NCBI GenBank assembly: GCA_037176885.1
Contig: JAWWNJ010000060.1
Location: 1 to 64,000 of the forward strand
Source of the DNA: Favolaschia claudopus
Taxonomy: Eukaryota; Basidiomycota; Agaricomycetes; Agaricales; Mycenaceae
Direction of reading: 5' to 3'
DNA: 64,000 nt
A model generated the notes under the pieces. It searched no databases. It had not been told where the DNA came from and saw only the letters and a list, made by a program, of their open reading frames with translations. The position numbers were made by a program, and so were the translations under genes. Of this stretch, positions 1 to 12,402 are shown piece after piece (positions within the stretch are counted from its first letter, which is position 1; each line of letters opens with the position of its first letter).

Positions 1-1503
1 CAACTCAGTCGGGATGTAATTCAAGTCAAAGAGTACGCACGGCGGCAGGTCAAGCATTGGCGTGTGGTCCGGCCGGGAGAATTTCAGCATACGTGAGGTT
101 TGAGGACCCAGGAGGCGGACATGCCGCTGAAGGGTTGAGTTGAATGGGGACCTCGAGCTTGAGATCATTGCCCACGCCTGGGAACGGAATAGTGATTTGA
201 AGCTTGTACTACATATAACAATTTAAATTGTTGATTGGGTCACGGATGGCGAGACATAGAGGGAAAAAGACGCACAGACCACTCCAGGATTTCCGCACTC
301 CAAGTGGTTTGGTGCAAACGGAAGCGCCATTAAAGATGTGAAATGGACAGACCGGCGCCAAATACCCTTCTTCTTCCCATCTTCTCCTGGAACCCATTCC
401 GGTTCATCCACCACGACCTGTCCATCTCCCGCTGGCTCAACCCGCCGAATCTCAGCAGGCTGCGTGCGTCTCAATGCCGGCGACTCAGTCGTATCAGACA
501 ACCCGACAGTCTTTTGCAAGTCGAAAAGAATCATGGCGCTTTTCTTTATGAAGCGCGCCTGAATCGCGCGCGGTGTATTTGACTTTCCGCCGGAGTGAGA
601 GCGATAATTCGGATGCTTGGGTGGGGAGGAGCAGGGAAAATAGGCTTCCCGTGTTTGTCCTCTGGACGATCGGAGTGGTCGAGCGTCTTTGTCTCCGTCG
701 TTACGGTCAATGTATACGGAATGGGGGCACTGATGGGGAGCGGACGGAAGGTCGGGGAGGGACAGCTAGGAACATGAGTGTGAATCTCGAACGGATCAAG
801 CTAAGGACATACAGTTGCAGAGACTACGAGAGTAATCGCCCCCAAATACCCTGCCGAATCTTATCCTCCGCCGGGTTCCCCTTCCACGGTCCCGACCCAC
901 CCTTGTCTCATGGTTTCCGCCTGTTCCAGCTGGCTTGCTGTAGCAGCAGGCATGACAGGAACACTCTCTGCACACGGCGATTCGATGGAAAACACCTGGT
1001 CGCGTTCCCACAGCTTCAAGCGAATATCGAACAGTGGCGCGTAGGTCGAGACATCCATTTTTCACAATAGCAGAATGAAGGGGGAAGATTATCGGGGGAT
1101 GGTGAACCGAAAGGGATATGAAGCGACGTCGTCGGATTCGGATGAGTTGGAAGCCGACCACAGGGCTGGATTGAGGGCTCGAATAGCTGGACATTAACAT
1201 ATCAGACAAACTCAACAGGCCGCGAGAGTACATACGGGGGAGGACCTGTTTGTGCACCACCGTTACTTGACCATACGTTCGATAGATTCGCCTTTACGGG
1301 GTCAGCTCGATGTGCATTGTCATAGCTGCCTAACACACGTCTTGACAATGCCTTGCATCTCAAGTCTGAGCTCTTCGATGCCATCCTTGCGCATGAGTGG
1401 CAGATTGAGATCGACGGTTCCTTCGATCGTTTCTCCAGCTACGCGCACAAGATTTTTGAAGTTCAGGGTGATTGCTTGAGGCTCGTCGGCTGCTGGGAGG
1501 CAT
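1..1503 (-). pseudogene. Arrestin-like gene, copy 1 (decayed; 3' end cut by window edge)
   Basis: The minus strand encodes pieces similar to copies 2 and 3: an N-terminal strand with VRVAGETIEGTVDL, a central part with ATVRYSLEAVGTR and MPAATASQLEQAETMRQGW, and a later block around 223-534 with IWRRSVHFTS. This is the layout of fungal arrestin-N-like proteins, which act as adaptors at membranes. The only nearby ATG (1501-1503) is out of frame with the conserved N-terminus by one base. The central exon changes frame at least twice between about 870 and 1,020. I therefore call it a pseudogene. The same region of copy 2 lies about 2.34 kb to the right in the same orientation. The final exon runs into the start of the window. 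Confidence 0.65.
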
Positions 1504-1870
1504 GCTGAAATGTGTGTTCTACAGCTTGGGACAGAGAACCCAGAATTTATATATCGAGTCTGATGTTGAACAACGAATGCTATGCTGGAAATGAGCCTGG
1601 CTCCGCAACTGTCCGTAAAGGGGTGATTGAGAGACGATAGCTGTAATGAGCTGTGCGTCGGCTTATATGCAGCATCGAACCCTCGAGTCGTGCGATAGAT
1701 TTAGGTCAAGAACGGTGCGCACGGTGCTCGACGATCTCGGCAGTACTTATATTCCCCGAAGGCGACATAATCCAACGTTCTGTTCCGTTCAGTGTTCTGG
1801 TTTAGCCTACCTGAGCTAGCCTCAGCTATCGCTCGATCCAGAATCTCTTGTCAGTCGCTGCGTCCGAGTC
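1..1870 (-). repeat. Direct duplication, left unit (arrestin-like locus)
   Basis: This stretch aligns along most of its length with 2345-4150 in the same orientation. It includes the gene body, the upstream TATA-like site (read on the minus strand as gcatataagc near 1668) and upstream flank down to a shared segment reading tcagaatctcttgtc-like sequence near 1845. The copies have diverged clearly by substitutions and small indels, so the duplication is old. Confidence 0.6.
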
Positions 1871-2344
1871 TTAATAGCTTTGGTACATCGACGGTGAATC
1901 CCGAAACCCTCTGGTTGAGTTCGATTAGGGTTAGCAGCAACAGCCAGGCCGTCCGAGGGCTCGGTCATCATGTTTGTGGGCGGCCAGAAGGAGAAGAAAA
2001 AAAAACGCCGAAAAAGCAAAGAAGGAAGGAGGGAAAAGGGGGAATTTTGAAGGATTTCATGCCTATTTAGCCTTGTAGAACTCGAATACTTACGACGGCG
2101 GCCTCCCGTTCCAGGATTCAACGTAAAAAACGATTTCGAGTCGTGTGCGGTCATAATTGGATTCATGAGAGCTGATGCACACCGTTTCATTCAAATTGGT
2201 TTACGGAAGATGTCTGAGTACATTATGTATGTGGAAAACTTGACGCGAGAAAGATTTCTCTTCACGAGTAACACGAGGTCAGTTTCTCCTTCTTCTTGTC
2301 GCCGTCCAAATCCCCGTTTCTTCTGCCCAATACGCGCTGTTGGA

Positions 2345-4150
2345 AACATCAACTCAGTCAGGGATGTAATTGAAAATGCAATTGAACAGAATACGCACGG
2401 CGGAAGGTCCAGCATTGGCGGCGGTCCCCGCTAGGAGAATCTCAGCGTATGTAAGGTTTCGAAGACCCAGGAGGCGGACATGCCTGCTGAAGGATTGAGT
2501 TGAATGGGGGTTTCAAGCTTCACATCGTTGCCCATGCCTGGGAAGGGAATGACAATTTGAAAGCGTGTACTAGAAAGTAACAGATTTGATTAGTTCACGA
2601 CTGGCGAGACACAGATTAAGGAAGCCAACCTACCGACACTCCAAGAATTCCGAGCTCCAAGTCGTTGGCGCAAATGGCAGCGCCATACAAGATGTGAAAC
2701 GAACAGACCGGCGCCAGGACACCTTTCTTCATCCCATCTTCAGAAGACCATTCCGATTCAGCGACCTGACGACGATACGATGCCGCTGGATCTACCCTCC
2801 GAATCAGATCAGGGCTGCGTGCGTTTCATGATCATGGCCGGCGACTCGGTCGTATCTGGCAACGCAGCAATCTGTCGAAGGTCGAACGAACCGCGGCGTT
2901 GCGCATTCTTAAACGCGCCTGCGGTATATTTCATTTTCCGTCGAAGTGAAAACCATAATTCGGATAATTTGGTGGGAGGAGCGGGGAAGACAGGCTTCCC
3001 ATGTTTGTCCTCTGGATGGTCGGAGTGGTCCAGTGTCCTTGTCTCCGTTGTTACGGTCAACGTATACGGGATGGGAACACTGATCGGAGCGACGGAAGGT
3101 CGGGGAGGGATAACTGAGTTAAATAAGCATTTCATCAAGTGATAATCAGGTCAGAGTCTTACAGTTACCGACACATGAGAGTAGTCGCCCCAGATACCTC
3201 GCCGAATCTTATCCTCCGCCGACATCTGCTTCCACGGGCCCGGCCAGCCTTGCCTCATAGTTTTCACTTGTTGCAGTTGGCTTTCTGTGGCAGCAGGCAA
3301 CACCAGGAATACTCTCTGCACGCGGCGAGTCCGATGATATACACCGCCTCGCCGCGTCCCCACAACTTCAAGCCAGTAACGTACCGTGGCGCTGTTCGAG
3401 TAGTAGAATGAAGGGGGAAGTTTTTCGGGAATTGTGAACCGGAAGGGATATGAAACAACATCGGTGGATTCAGATGAGTTGGAAGACGACCACAGGGACT
3501 GGGTGAAGGGGCTCGAATAGCTGGTCAATGTTAACACATCAGGCAAACTCAATGGCAGGGACACGAAAGCGGGGCGTACGGGGAGGACCTGTTGGTACGC
3601 TACGCTTGATAGACCATTAGATCCAGAGATGTACCTATACGGGGTGAGAACAATGTGCATTTTCGAAGATGGGCGAACATACGTCTTGACAGCACCTTGC
3701 ATCTTGACTTTGACGTCTTTTATACGATCCTTGTGTATACGTGGTAGATCGAGATCGACGCTTCCCTCAATGGTTTCCCCAGCTATGCGCACAAGATTCT
3801 TGAAATTCAGAGTAATTGGTTGAGACACGTTACTGCTGGAGGGCGATGCTAAGGTGCGTGTTCTACACCTTTAGGACAGTCTGGACAGAGAAGCCAGAGT
3901 CTATATTGGGTCTGCCGTTGGAGTTTCAACGAATGCTATGGAGACTGGCTCCGCAAATGGATGATTGAGAGGCGAGAGCTGTGATGAGGGTTATATGCAG
4001 CATCGAAGCGGGTGAAAGTCGTCATACAGTCAAGTCAAGACAACGATCTCGGCAACAAGTATATTCTCCAAGGGCGCCATATCGTATATCCCAAGTTGTT
4101 TTCAGCCTACCCGAGCTATCGAGGCTCAGGATCTCTTGTCGAGCTCTAGA
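2345..4150 (-). repeat. Direct duplication, right unit (arrestin-like locus)
   Basis: Counterpart of 1-1870. Landmarks shared by both units are the block caactcagtc..ggatgtaatt at the left edge, the block ggaggcggacatgcc, the ttatatgcagcatcgaa block upstream of the gene, and the tctcttgtc block at the right edge. The interval 1,870-2,345 between the units is not shared and holds nothing I recognise. Confidence 0.6.
2400..3846 (-). CDS. Arrestin-like protein, copy 2 (start codon region damaged)
   Basis: A long open frame (3151-3828) reads from ITLNFKNLVRIAGETIEGSV through FRFTIPEKLPPSF and VRYWLEVVGTRR to MRQGWPGPWK. It continues through a second exon (about 2809-3120) with IPYTLTVTTETRTLDHSDHP and FPAPPTKLSEL, and a last exon near 2400-2560. 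The pattern is an arrestin N-like beta-sandwich protein of fungal type. There is no in-frame ATG: the frame opens at a GTG (3826-3828). The position matching the ATG of copy 1 reads ATC followed by one extra base, so translation as written is doubtful. A TATA-like site lies near 3991 on the minus strand. It may be a recent pseudogene or use an undetected upstream exon. Confidence 0.55.
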
Positions 4151-4159
4151 ATTTGGTAG

Positions 4160-4750
4160 AACCCGACTGGCGGGGCACAGTTGATCCAGGGCAAAGGATT
4201 TTGTTTGCGCGTCGCGTCAGACCCCGTCTTTGCAGTTTGATCCCGGAACGCCAATTTTTGGATTTAGCGTCTCCTGCTTTAATTGTCTACAAGCAGGGGA
4301 AGTGTGGTCGGATGGGAATCAATTTCACTGAATGCGAAGTCTTGCAATGTGCCAGGCTTTTGCCTCAAACGAAGCAAGGATCTCTCTCCACCGGCGGCGA
4401 AGTTCCTCCCATGTATAGCAGCGATGGCGCATCGATGAGGCTTCAGAAGCGTAAATTTCCGACCCATTGTCGAAATTGCGAAATTGTCCAGTACCAGTGA
4501 GGAGAGGTGCGAGATAGGTATGTCGTTGAGGTTGAGATACACTGGTGGCCGCACACCGACAGGAAATTTTCTTCCAATGACGAGCGCGGTGACGGCGCGG
4601 GCCATACGAATGATAACTGGGAGAGTTTTTGTCCAAAACTCGTATACATTAGAGAGTTTCCCCTCTCGTGCAACACAGGATCCTGGGACACTGATATGTC
4701 AATTTCCGTATACCACGGTATGAGCGGAGGCTGGGCGGTCGAATATTGGA
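4160..4750 (-). other. Unrecognised minus-strand coding-like stretch
   Basis: Two overlapping minus-strand frames (4279-4605 and 4443-4691) are open for about 80-110 codons and look like protein in composition. One contains ALVIGRKFPVGVRPPVYLNL, which resembles the leucine-rich tails of Agaricomycete F-box proteins. No full gene can be assembled and the frames do not join cleanly. It could be an F-box remnant or chance. The interval 4,750-5,540 to its right holds nothing I can identify. Confidence 0.2.
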
Positions 4751-5544
4751 CAGATTATAGCGGCCACATGTTGCATAAATCGAGAGGGAGGGTCTGAAAA
4801 GCGTAGATCGCAAGAGTTCTGAAGGAACAAGGCGGCTTGAACAGGTTGGCAGTATAAGTATTAGTCGCCTCCTGCACCGATAAGCGATCAGTCGGGCATT
4901 CAGGTGTATCTGCGCGCTTATGCCAATAACAGTCGAATGAGAGGAAGAAACTCAGTGGTGACATAATGACGCGTCTAACCTTGTTCTCAGGCCGAACTTC
5001 AAAGCTTCAACCATGATGCATCTTCAAGCTTCAAGCCCAACCGACATCCCAGGTTGTCAACTCCGCCCCGTTCACCCTCGTTCCCTGCTCGGTGAAAGTA
5101 CACCGAGAACTGAATAGTGGCCAGCCAAGAGTTTCAAGTTCGACTGTTCAGGCCAGTCGACCACGTCAAATTGAGTCAATCTCAGTCAAGGCGCCAGCAA
5201 CAACCACATTGATCAAATTCCATTCGATGGCCTGTAAGTACCTCAAAACATGGGGGCGTGGAGCGTCCGCCAGTCCTACAAGCAAGTCTGGGACTTGGTG
5301 AATATATTATACCTCAAGTACAGGTCAATGCCCAAGGAGCCTTTATATAAATCTTCAAAGTCTGCAAGAGGTCTGGCGTTGTCTCTTCGACGCGAAATCA
5401 GCTCGCTTGCGTTCTCTACAGCTTCGTAAATCAATCTATGACTGTTTTTCCATGAAGCGACGTTGTGGTCTGCACAGCCTCGGGTTTTTCTCGACTGTAT
5501 ATCAAGTCAACCCGACACTTGCAGCATGAACGCGTTCAGGAAAG

Positions 5545-7077
5545 ATGGCTCTCAAATCTAGCAGCCAACTCATCGCTCTACGATTTCCGAATTTTGTACG
5601 CGTGGCTGGAGAAGTCATTGAAGGTCGCGTTGACCTGAACGTACCGCTAGCGCGCAGGGATGGTATCGATCATCTGAGCATCGAGTTGGAAGGTGTTATC
5701 AAGACGTATGTTTGAGCTCTCAAACACAGGTCGCTCAAACAAACAATTTCTTTAGGAAAACCATTACCAGTCTTGGCCGAGTCGTTGTGCATCATAAAGA
5801 ACCATTTCTGTTGGTTTTCTATATGTTCTTCTAACCAGCCCTTACTGAGGTTTCAGCTTTTCGATTCTCCGAGTCAAACCCTCTGGTCCTCAAAAGCTAC
5901 CCAACCGGATATATCTTGCGATATCCTTTCCTGCCCATTTCGCTTCACCCTGCCCAGCAGCCTTCCACCTTCTTTCACCTGCGGAAGCAGCACACCACCC
6001 GACGCAACAGTACGGTACTCTCTCCAAGTCGTCGGCGCACGATCCGGGACGCTACAACGAAACCGCCGCTTTAAGAGGGTATTCCTCGTCATGCCTGCCG
6101 CCTCGGAACGACAGTTGCTCGAGGCGGAGGGTCTGAGGCAGGGTTGGGCCGGCAACGGCGCCTGGAAACATTTTCGTCAGGACGAGAAGATTCGACAGGG
6201 CAATCTGGGGAGAATACTCAGGTGTTCATGCGAGTGTTAGTACCCCTTGAATACCGCTAATAGTCCTGAAAATATTGACATTACCCTTTCTTCAGCTCTC
6301 GCTTCCCGATCTACCTTCGCTTCCCAGCTCTACTCCAATTCCATACACACTACACATCATGACTGATACCAAGACACTCGACAAATCCGACCGCCCGGAA
6401 GACAAGCACGGCAAGCCATTGTTCCCCGCTCCACCGACCCAACTCTCCGAGTTGTCGCTAGTTCTACATCGGAGGGCCAAATACATTGTCCGTGATTCTG
6501 GTGTGGACCACGTAGCTGAACGAAAAGACTCATTCGATCTGCAAAGTGGTCGCCGACTCACAATGGGGCTCTTCATCGGAGCAAGATGTGCCTAGGCGGA
6601 TACACCGACCGTCCACAGATCTGCTTGTCGATGACGCGACGTGGATACCAGACGCTAGCAGTGAAGAACGCGGCGTTTGGCGACGCTCCGTTCGTTTCAT
6701 GTCTACTTTTGTTTCCCGTTTTGCGCCTTCGTGCAGGACGGAGACTTTGAAATGGATGGTATGCGATTTCGTTGTTACCTCGATCTTTGTTGGTAACGCT
6801 CCTTGTTGGATAGTATACTCTGGAGATCACCATTCCGTTCCCGGGAATGGGCAACGATTTGACGCTGAAGGTCCCAATCACTCTCAATCCCTTGGCGGCA
6901 TGTCCGCCTCCTCCTATAGGAGCGCCTGAACGTCGATATCAGCATACGCAGACGTTCTCCCAGTGGGACCACCGCCAAATGATTTGCTTGACTTGCCTCC
7001 GTACGTGTTTCCTTTTTTCTTACCAAAGGGGTGTTGACTATTTGCACAGAGCATATTTCACGACGGAGGGGCCATGA
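5545..7077 (+). CDS. Arrestin-like protein, copy 3 (one apparent frameshift)
   Basis: The ATG at 5545 starts a clean exon (to about 5705) with LRFPNFVRVAGEVIEGRVDL, followed by a GTATGT donor. Further exons carry CPFRFTLPSSLPPSF, VRYSLQVVGARSG and MPAASERQLLEAEGLRQGW (about 5856-6215), then IPYTLHIMTDTKTLDKSDRP and FPAPPTQLSELSL (6298 on), then GVWRRSVRF, and a last block PFPGMGNDLTLKVPITLNP ending near 7077. It is the best preserved of the three arrestin-like copies and lies on the opposite strand. At about 6541-6550 the frame shifts by one base between DSFDLQ and the conserved part after it. Either this copy is damaged too or there is an annotation subtlety I cannot resolve. Confidence 0.55.
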
Positions 7078-7360
7078 ATGGGATGACGAGAAAGCTGGCG
7101 CTGAAAAGAATTGATCCTGCAATATTCGGGTTTCCTTCGTAGGATGACATTATAATGCTTTGTATTTTATTCGAAATTCATGTCTGCGAATGCGTCTATC
7201 GCGGGAAGTGCGGCAAGGAGTGAATATGGTGAGTGTCTTCGTGAAGTAGCAAGCAAAGAATGCATTAAGAAGAGGACCGTCTATGATTCCTCGGCAATGA
7301 GGTCATGTCACCCATCAGAAAAGCAAAGAAAAATCATATACACCAGACAGAGCGCTGCTT

Positions 7361-9446
7361 CTATACCTCCTTGCTCATCGCCTGCTCCGCGTCTACCTTC
7401 TCTGGAGAGGGTTCGGAGGGATCCGTCTTCTTGAGCCTCGTATTCTCAATCAGAAGCGACGCCAACAAGGCTAAACCAGCCAGCGGGACTCCGATCACGA
7501 ATACAATCTTCAAAGACTCCATGTAGCTCCTCACCACGCCAGGGATCAGCTCCGGTGCCAACGAAGTATATATCGCTGTCGGGCTCTCCTTGGCGATCAC
7601 TGCAGGTGCATCTGGTGCGTATTTGAGCAAGAACTTGGTTAATTCGGAGGCAAACACCGGCTCCGCGACACCAAGTCCTACAGTCCCGCCGAAGAAGAGC
7701 GCGAAGGAAGCCATGGAGGTTGCTTGACTGAGCAGGTTGGGGGCGTCGCGGAACTGAACTTGAATGCCTAGGAGCGAGTTTTGCTGACCCATGCCAGTAC
7801 CATCCCGATGAGGATTTGGAATCCGATGATATTCGCTGAGGACGTAGAGAGGCCGAGGGTGTATAGAAGCCCCGATCCGATGGCGAGGAATAGGGTGCCT
7901 ATGGGAAGGAAGGGCCAGCTAAGGTGAATATGAAGGTGTTGAGTGAATGAGGGACGGTTGCGGAGGATTGGAAAAAAACGCACTAGTAACCGGTTTTGCC
8001 TACGATCTGGCCGCAGATGAGGACTGTGATGATGAGGCTGAGTTGGAAGGGGAGGAGGTCGATCCCGGACTCGGTCGGCGTGCGATCGCGTACAGCTTGA
8101 TAGTAGATGGGGAGGTAGTAGGAGAACAGGAGCATGCAGAAGCGCGTGAAGAAGCAATATGCCATGATTCCCCAACTGCAGCGAATGATGAGTGACACTC
8201 TCGCAAGATAAACGACGACAAAACGCACACCGAGCGCGTCTGGAATATGGCCATAGGGGTCATGGCTTTTTCACCAAGGTACTTTTCCCAGATGACATAT
8301 ACGGCTGTCAACACTCCAGCGAAGACAAAGCTCTGAAACAGACTGAGTTTTTGCGGATCAACGTAGAATGGAAGGATCCCACAATGATGACGCCTTTGTC
8401 GTTCCACGGTTTGATGTTACCGCCCCACTGCAGAGCAAGATTCAAGGACGTTACAGCACCAGCCACTAGAATGGCTCGACAAAATCAAGACCGAGAGATT
8501 GTTCCCAGATATCCCGCCACGTTCGTTTCGTCGGGTCTGATCCCAGAGGAGGGGACGCCTTGAGGAGGAACGAGGACTCCGACGAGGGAGACACCGCCGA
8601 GAGGGAGGTTGATCCAGAAGCACCATCGCTAGAGAGAACGTGAACTCAACGAAGCACCGGCAATGAGTAGACGAACCCAGCTGAGGTTGTCGGTGAATGC
8701 ACCACCAATCAACGGTCCAACGACGGAGGCGACAGCTGAGGACAGCTCCGAGTGCGCCAAAATAGCGCGGACGATCTTCCAGGCGCGTCACCTGAGCGAT
8801 GATTTGGAAGATAGAAACGACTTCAAGAAACGACCACGTCAGAACAGCGTTGGGACACAAGAAGAAAGATCATCACAAATTCCTGCAGCACCAAGCCCTG
8901 AGACTGTTCGACCGGCGATTACTTGATCTATGTTTTGAGCGAGGGCACAAAGCAGGCTGCCGACCTCGAATATCACGATAGATGATATGAGGACCCATTT
9001 GGCTGAGTATATCTTGAGAGCCTGGCCGTAGAACAGAAGGAATGTTGTTTGAGCGAGGATGAACGAGGGTGGCAACCCATCCTTGGAGGGTGAAACTGTT
9101 GAAGTCCTGTAAGAAGAGTAAGATAACGATGTGTTGGTGGTCAGGACTGGAAAGATACCGAAGCTATACTGGGTAGAGCTGTGGCTAAGATCGTCTGATC
9201 CAAGGAAGTCACCAACAAGGAGAGCACCCTTGCTGTAAATGAGTACCACCACAGGTTAGAAGACAGCGATTGTGCATACATGGCGACAAAAACAACCAAA
9301 AGTTTCTTCCCAGTCAGTATTGTATCCACATTGGCGTCAGACGGTGCGGCAGCATCCTTTTGCTGTGCAATGCTTGCAGCTTGTATCGTGCTATCCATAG
9401 ACCCGGAATGTCGAGGCGCTCCTTCCGAAATTTGAGAAAGGGACAT
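7361..9446 (-). pseudogene. MFS drug-efflux transporter, copy A (14-TM DHA family; decayed)
   Basis: Reading from the ATG at 9446, the N-terminus carries [16 protein letters not shown], then an intron, then the first transmembrane signature SLLVTSLDQTILATALPSIA, which is typical of the DHA2/DHA14 family of H+ antiporters. Later exons give [41 protein letters not shown] and the C-terminal [17 protein letters not shown], with the stop at 7361. Compared with copies C and E there are single-base indels at about 8745 (between GALGAV and VASVVGPLIGG), 8590, 8465 and 7800, with an in-frame stop near 8465. It belongs to the same paralogue family as the genes at 15.7-17.9 kb and 29.9-55.1 kb. Confidence 0.75.
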
Positions 9447-9559
9447 AAATCTCGAGTCCGCGTTTCGTGGGACGTTTACGGGTATAGAGCACAAGAAACG
9501 CAAGGGATTAAGGGACTCATTGAGGGGACCAGAGAACGAAAACATTTAAACCAAAGAAA

Positions 9560-12400
9560 TTGATTGAAACCGCGAGGCAGACAAACCCAGATTAGTCATG
9601 GGCCCGATATGCTACAAACTGTTGACGGTACGGGAGGTCAAGTCCGAGCGCAGAGCAGGGGTATCATAGAGCAAGCACTTGAAGCGAGACGGGTCCGGAG
9701 GTCGATTCCGTACTTGAAGATTGCATACGCAGAGAAAATGACAGAGATGGACCGCTCGCAGTATTTTTCGTGTAGAACTGGGGATATTGGTGGATAAAGG
9801 ACTAGTCTTGCGCGCCGTCGGCAGCGGCGATCTCGCTGAAAGCTCTGAGAGGATGGCAAAGAGGCACTAGGCTTAGCAAAAGGCAGAGAGCAAAGCCCAG
9901 AGTAAGGGCGCGATGTGACATAGTGTGACGCCATCCCAACTGAGCACTGCGGGCCTCCCACCTTGAATCCACCCACCTCCACGAAACCAAGAAGAATACA
10001 CCAAAAAAAATCCGATTCGATGCCTTCTGTACGTATGTATATCTGTACGTAGTATGTACCAGAAATAAAACCTAAGTATACAACCTTTTTTTCATTCGTT
10101 CGTTCTTTGCTTTGTCCATTTACGTGTCGCGGAGACACAAATGATAGAGTATAAAGTACGAGTTGGCGGAAGCGGAGTCGGCGTGCGAGGAGGAGGTGCT
10201 GAGTCGAGATGGGAGAAGGTTGAAGGGTGGAGGAAGGGAGGAAGAGAGGTGCGGGGTGAGTACGGAGTATGTATACTACTAGTACTAGTACGATACGAAG
10301 AGTACGCGAGTAGGGAATGGGAGGGGAGTATAATGTAACGAGCGTGTGGGGTGTGTAGGGTAGTGGGTGTGCTGTCGACGCGGCCGCCATTCATCCTCAG
10401 TCGTCCGAGGAAGGAATTGACAAGGAGAGATGTCATGTCCAAAGCAGCAGCGGGAGGCAGGCACCAGTTGTACAAGTCTATACGTGGGTATGAAGCGTGC
10501 GTGCATGCATGGAGCCAGTGCAAGTTGTTTGGTGGTGGTACAAGTGCAAGTATTGTTGTGCGAGAGCGAGCTAAACACATCCATCGTCAGCTTTTATCTC
10601 ATGGCGAGTGAAAGAAGAAGGAAGCGCACCATAAACGGATAGGAATGTCACAAGAGAAGAGAGGATGAAGGTCATGTACATGCGCATGAACGAAGATGAT
10701 GTGAAGAATGAAAGAAAGCAACACCCAGTCTCCCGTGTCCCAATGAAAGGTGAGCAGGTGGAAAGAGGCGCTGTTACTAAGGGAATATGTACCAAGAAAG
10801 AAAAGAGAAATCTAATATGAATGAATATGGACAAGGGAAATAAAGTAAGAATGCGGCAGAAGGGCGATAGAAAGAAGCAAGTATATGTACAAAAGGTTTG
10901 AATGGTATGCAGAAGAGAATATGAACAGAGGAAGAATGGAATGGATATAAAGATGTAAGAAAAGAAACGGGGGAATAAAAGTAGAAAGAAACACTACACT
11001 ACTTGCACACAAAGCAAATCTTCTTTTTTGGCTGCAGAATCCAAAAGAAAGCGACGACGGACGACGATAATTGCGACAGAGGCAGACAAACAAGAAGAGA
11101 AGAGATCGATGATGATAACCCCCAAAAGAGATGTGTTCGTGTGAATGCCGGTGGTTGGTTTGGTTTGTATGCGACCGTGATGATACATTTTTTTACACGG
11201 GGAGGGGGAGATGAGGGCGGGGGTGTGGGGTGGCGAATCCGGGAATTGGCGGCCAGGGGGAGGGGGGAAGCAGGGGAGGCCTGTATCGTCGCCGCGAGCT
11301 CCAGCGATGACGGCGACCAAGGCGGTGAGAGGCGACAGAATGTCGTCACTGCCGCGCAAATGGCACCACTGAAGTGGCTATGCTCCTCTCCACACTTGGC
11401 AGGAGAGAAAAACCTCGTCCGCCGCCCCTTCCCCCCCCAAACAAATTATAAAGATATCCCACCAATACAATAAATTAATCTCGTCTTTTCTTGTAGTCGT
11501 AGTCGTAGTCGAGGATATGCGTGCGGGTGGGTGGGGTGGAGTCGGGGGTGGTTGGTGCGTAGCGTACGCGGTGAAAGAAGACGGATGGTGGGTGGATGCG
11601 AGCGGGTGAGGGGATCAACACCATGCACCAGAGTGTGGGGAATACGATAGAGGGTGGGTGGGGTGGTCACGTCCAGAAAGTTGTTGGCTTGGATCTGAAT
11701 TCGGAAGGAACGTTGCCGGTTCGTGTTCAATTCGTTTTAATGAATCGGGGTGGGGGTAGGGGGGTAGAGACTGCAATGCAAAATAAACAGTTCAGCATCC
11801 TATCCCAACCACAACGAAAGGAGAGAAAAAAAAACAAAGAGAATAAAGAAAACCCACCTCTAACTAATTTATACAGACCATTCTTGATTCGTACGCAATA
11901 CAGATTTTGGGTGAGCGACGTCGTTGGATGCTTGCTTCAAATATAAACAAACGACGTAGGGCGAGGCGATAAAAAGGACGTAGAAATATATGAAAATGGA
12001 GAAGGGAAACAGAAGGAGGAACCGAGCAACGACCCGCGGGGAATAGTGGATGGGGGTCGAGGTGACGAGGGAGATATAAGGACCAAGGAGTGCAGAATCG
12101 GAACCCCGGAATGAGAAAGTGCGAGAGGAGTGTAGGTACAGAAGGTGTGCTGAAGGAGGGAGGGGTTCGGTGGAGCACGATAGAGGGATAGATGGTGGGT
12201 CGGTGAGTGTGGATTGATAGGAAATCGCATAAAGGAGCGTGTGAGTGGAGCGCGAGGATGTCCGGAACGAGTGTGCCAGGGTCGGTTTGCTTGACAGCAG
12301 GAAAAAAACGAATAAGAATAAGGATAAACCTGAATCGCATCCCAGTCAACGGATGTCAAGCATAGAAAAAAAAAGTAGACCGACCCAAAAAGGCCACCTC
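9560..12400. other. Long intergenic stretch without a recognisable gene
   Basis: Open frames here are low in complexity and have no recognisable domain. From about 10,100 to 12,300 the plus strand is strongly purine-rich (many GAGA, GAAAG and GGGTGG runs), so its complement is pyrimidine-rich. It lies downstream of the minus-strand Pro/Ser-rich gene and upstream of the decayed MFS copy A. It may include a long 3' UTR or regulatory DNA. I see no RNA gene. Confidence 0.5.
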
Positions 12401-12402
12401 AC

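Noticed and set aside
9638..10390. 250-codon minus-strand open frame
   Set aside because: Low-complexity composition from a strand-biased stretch, no recognisable domain and no intron structure; most likely a chance frame.
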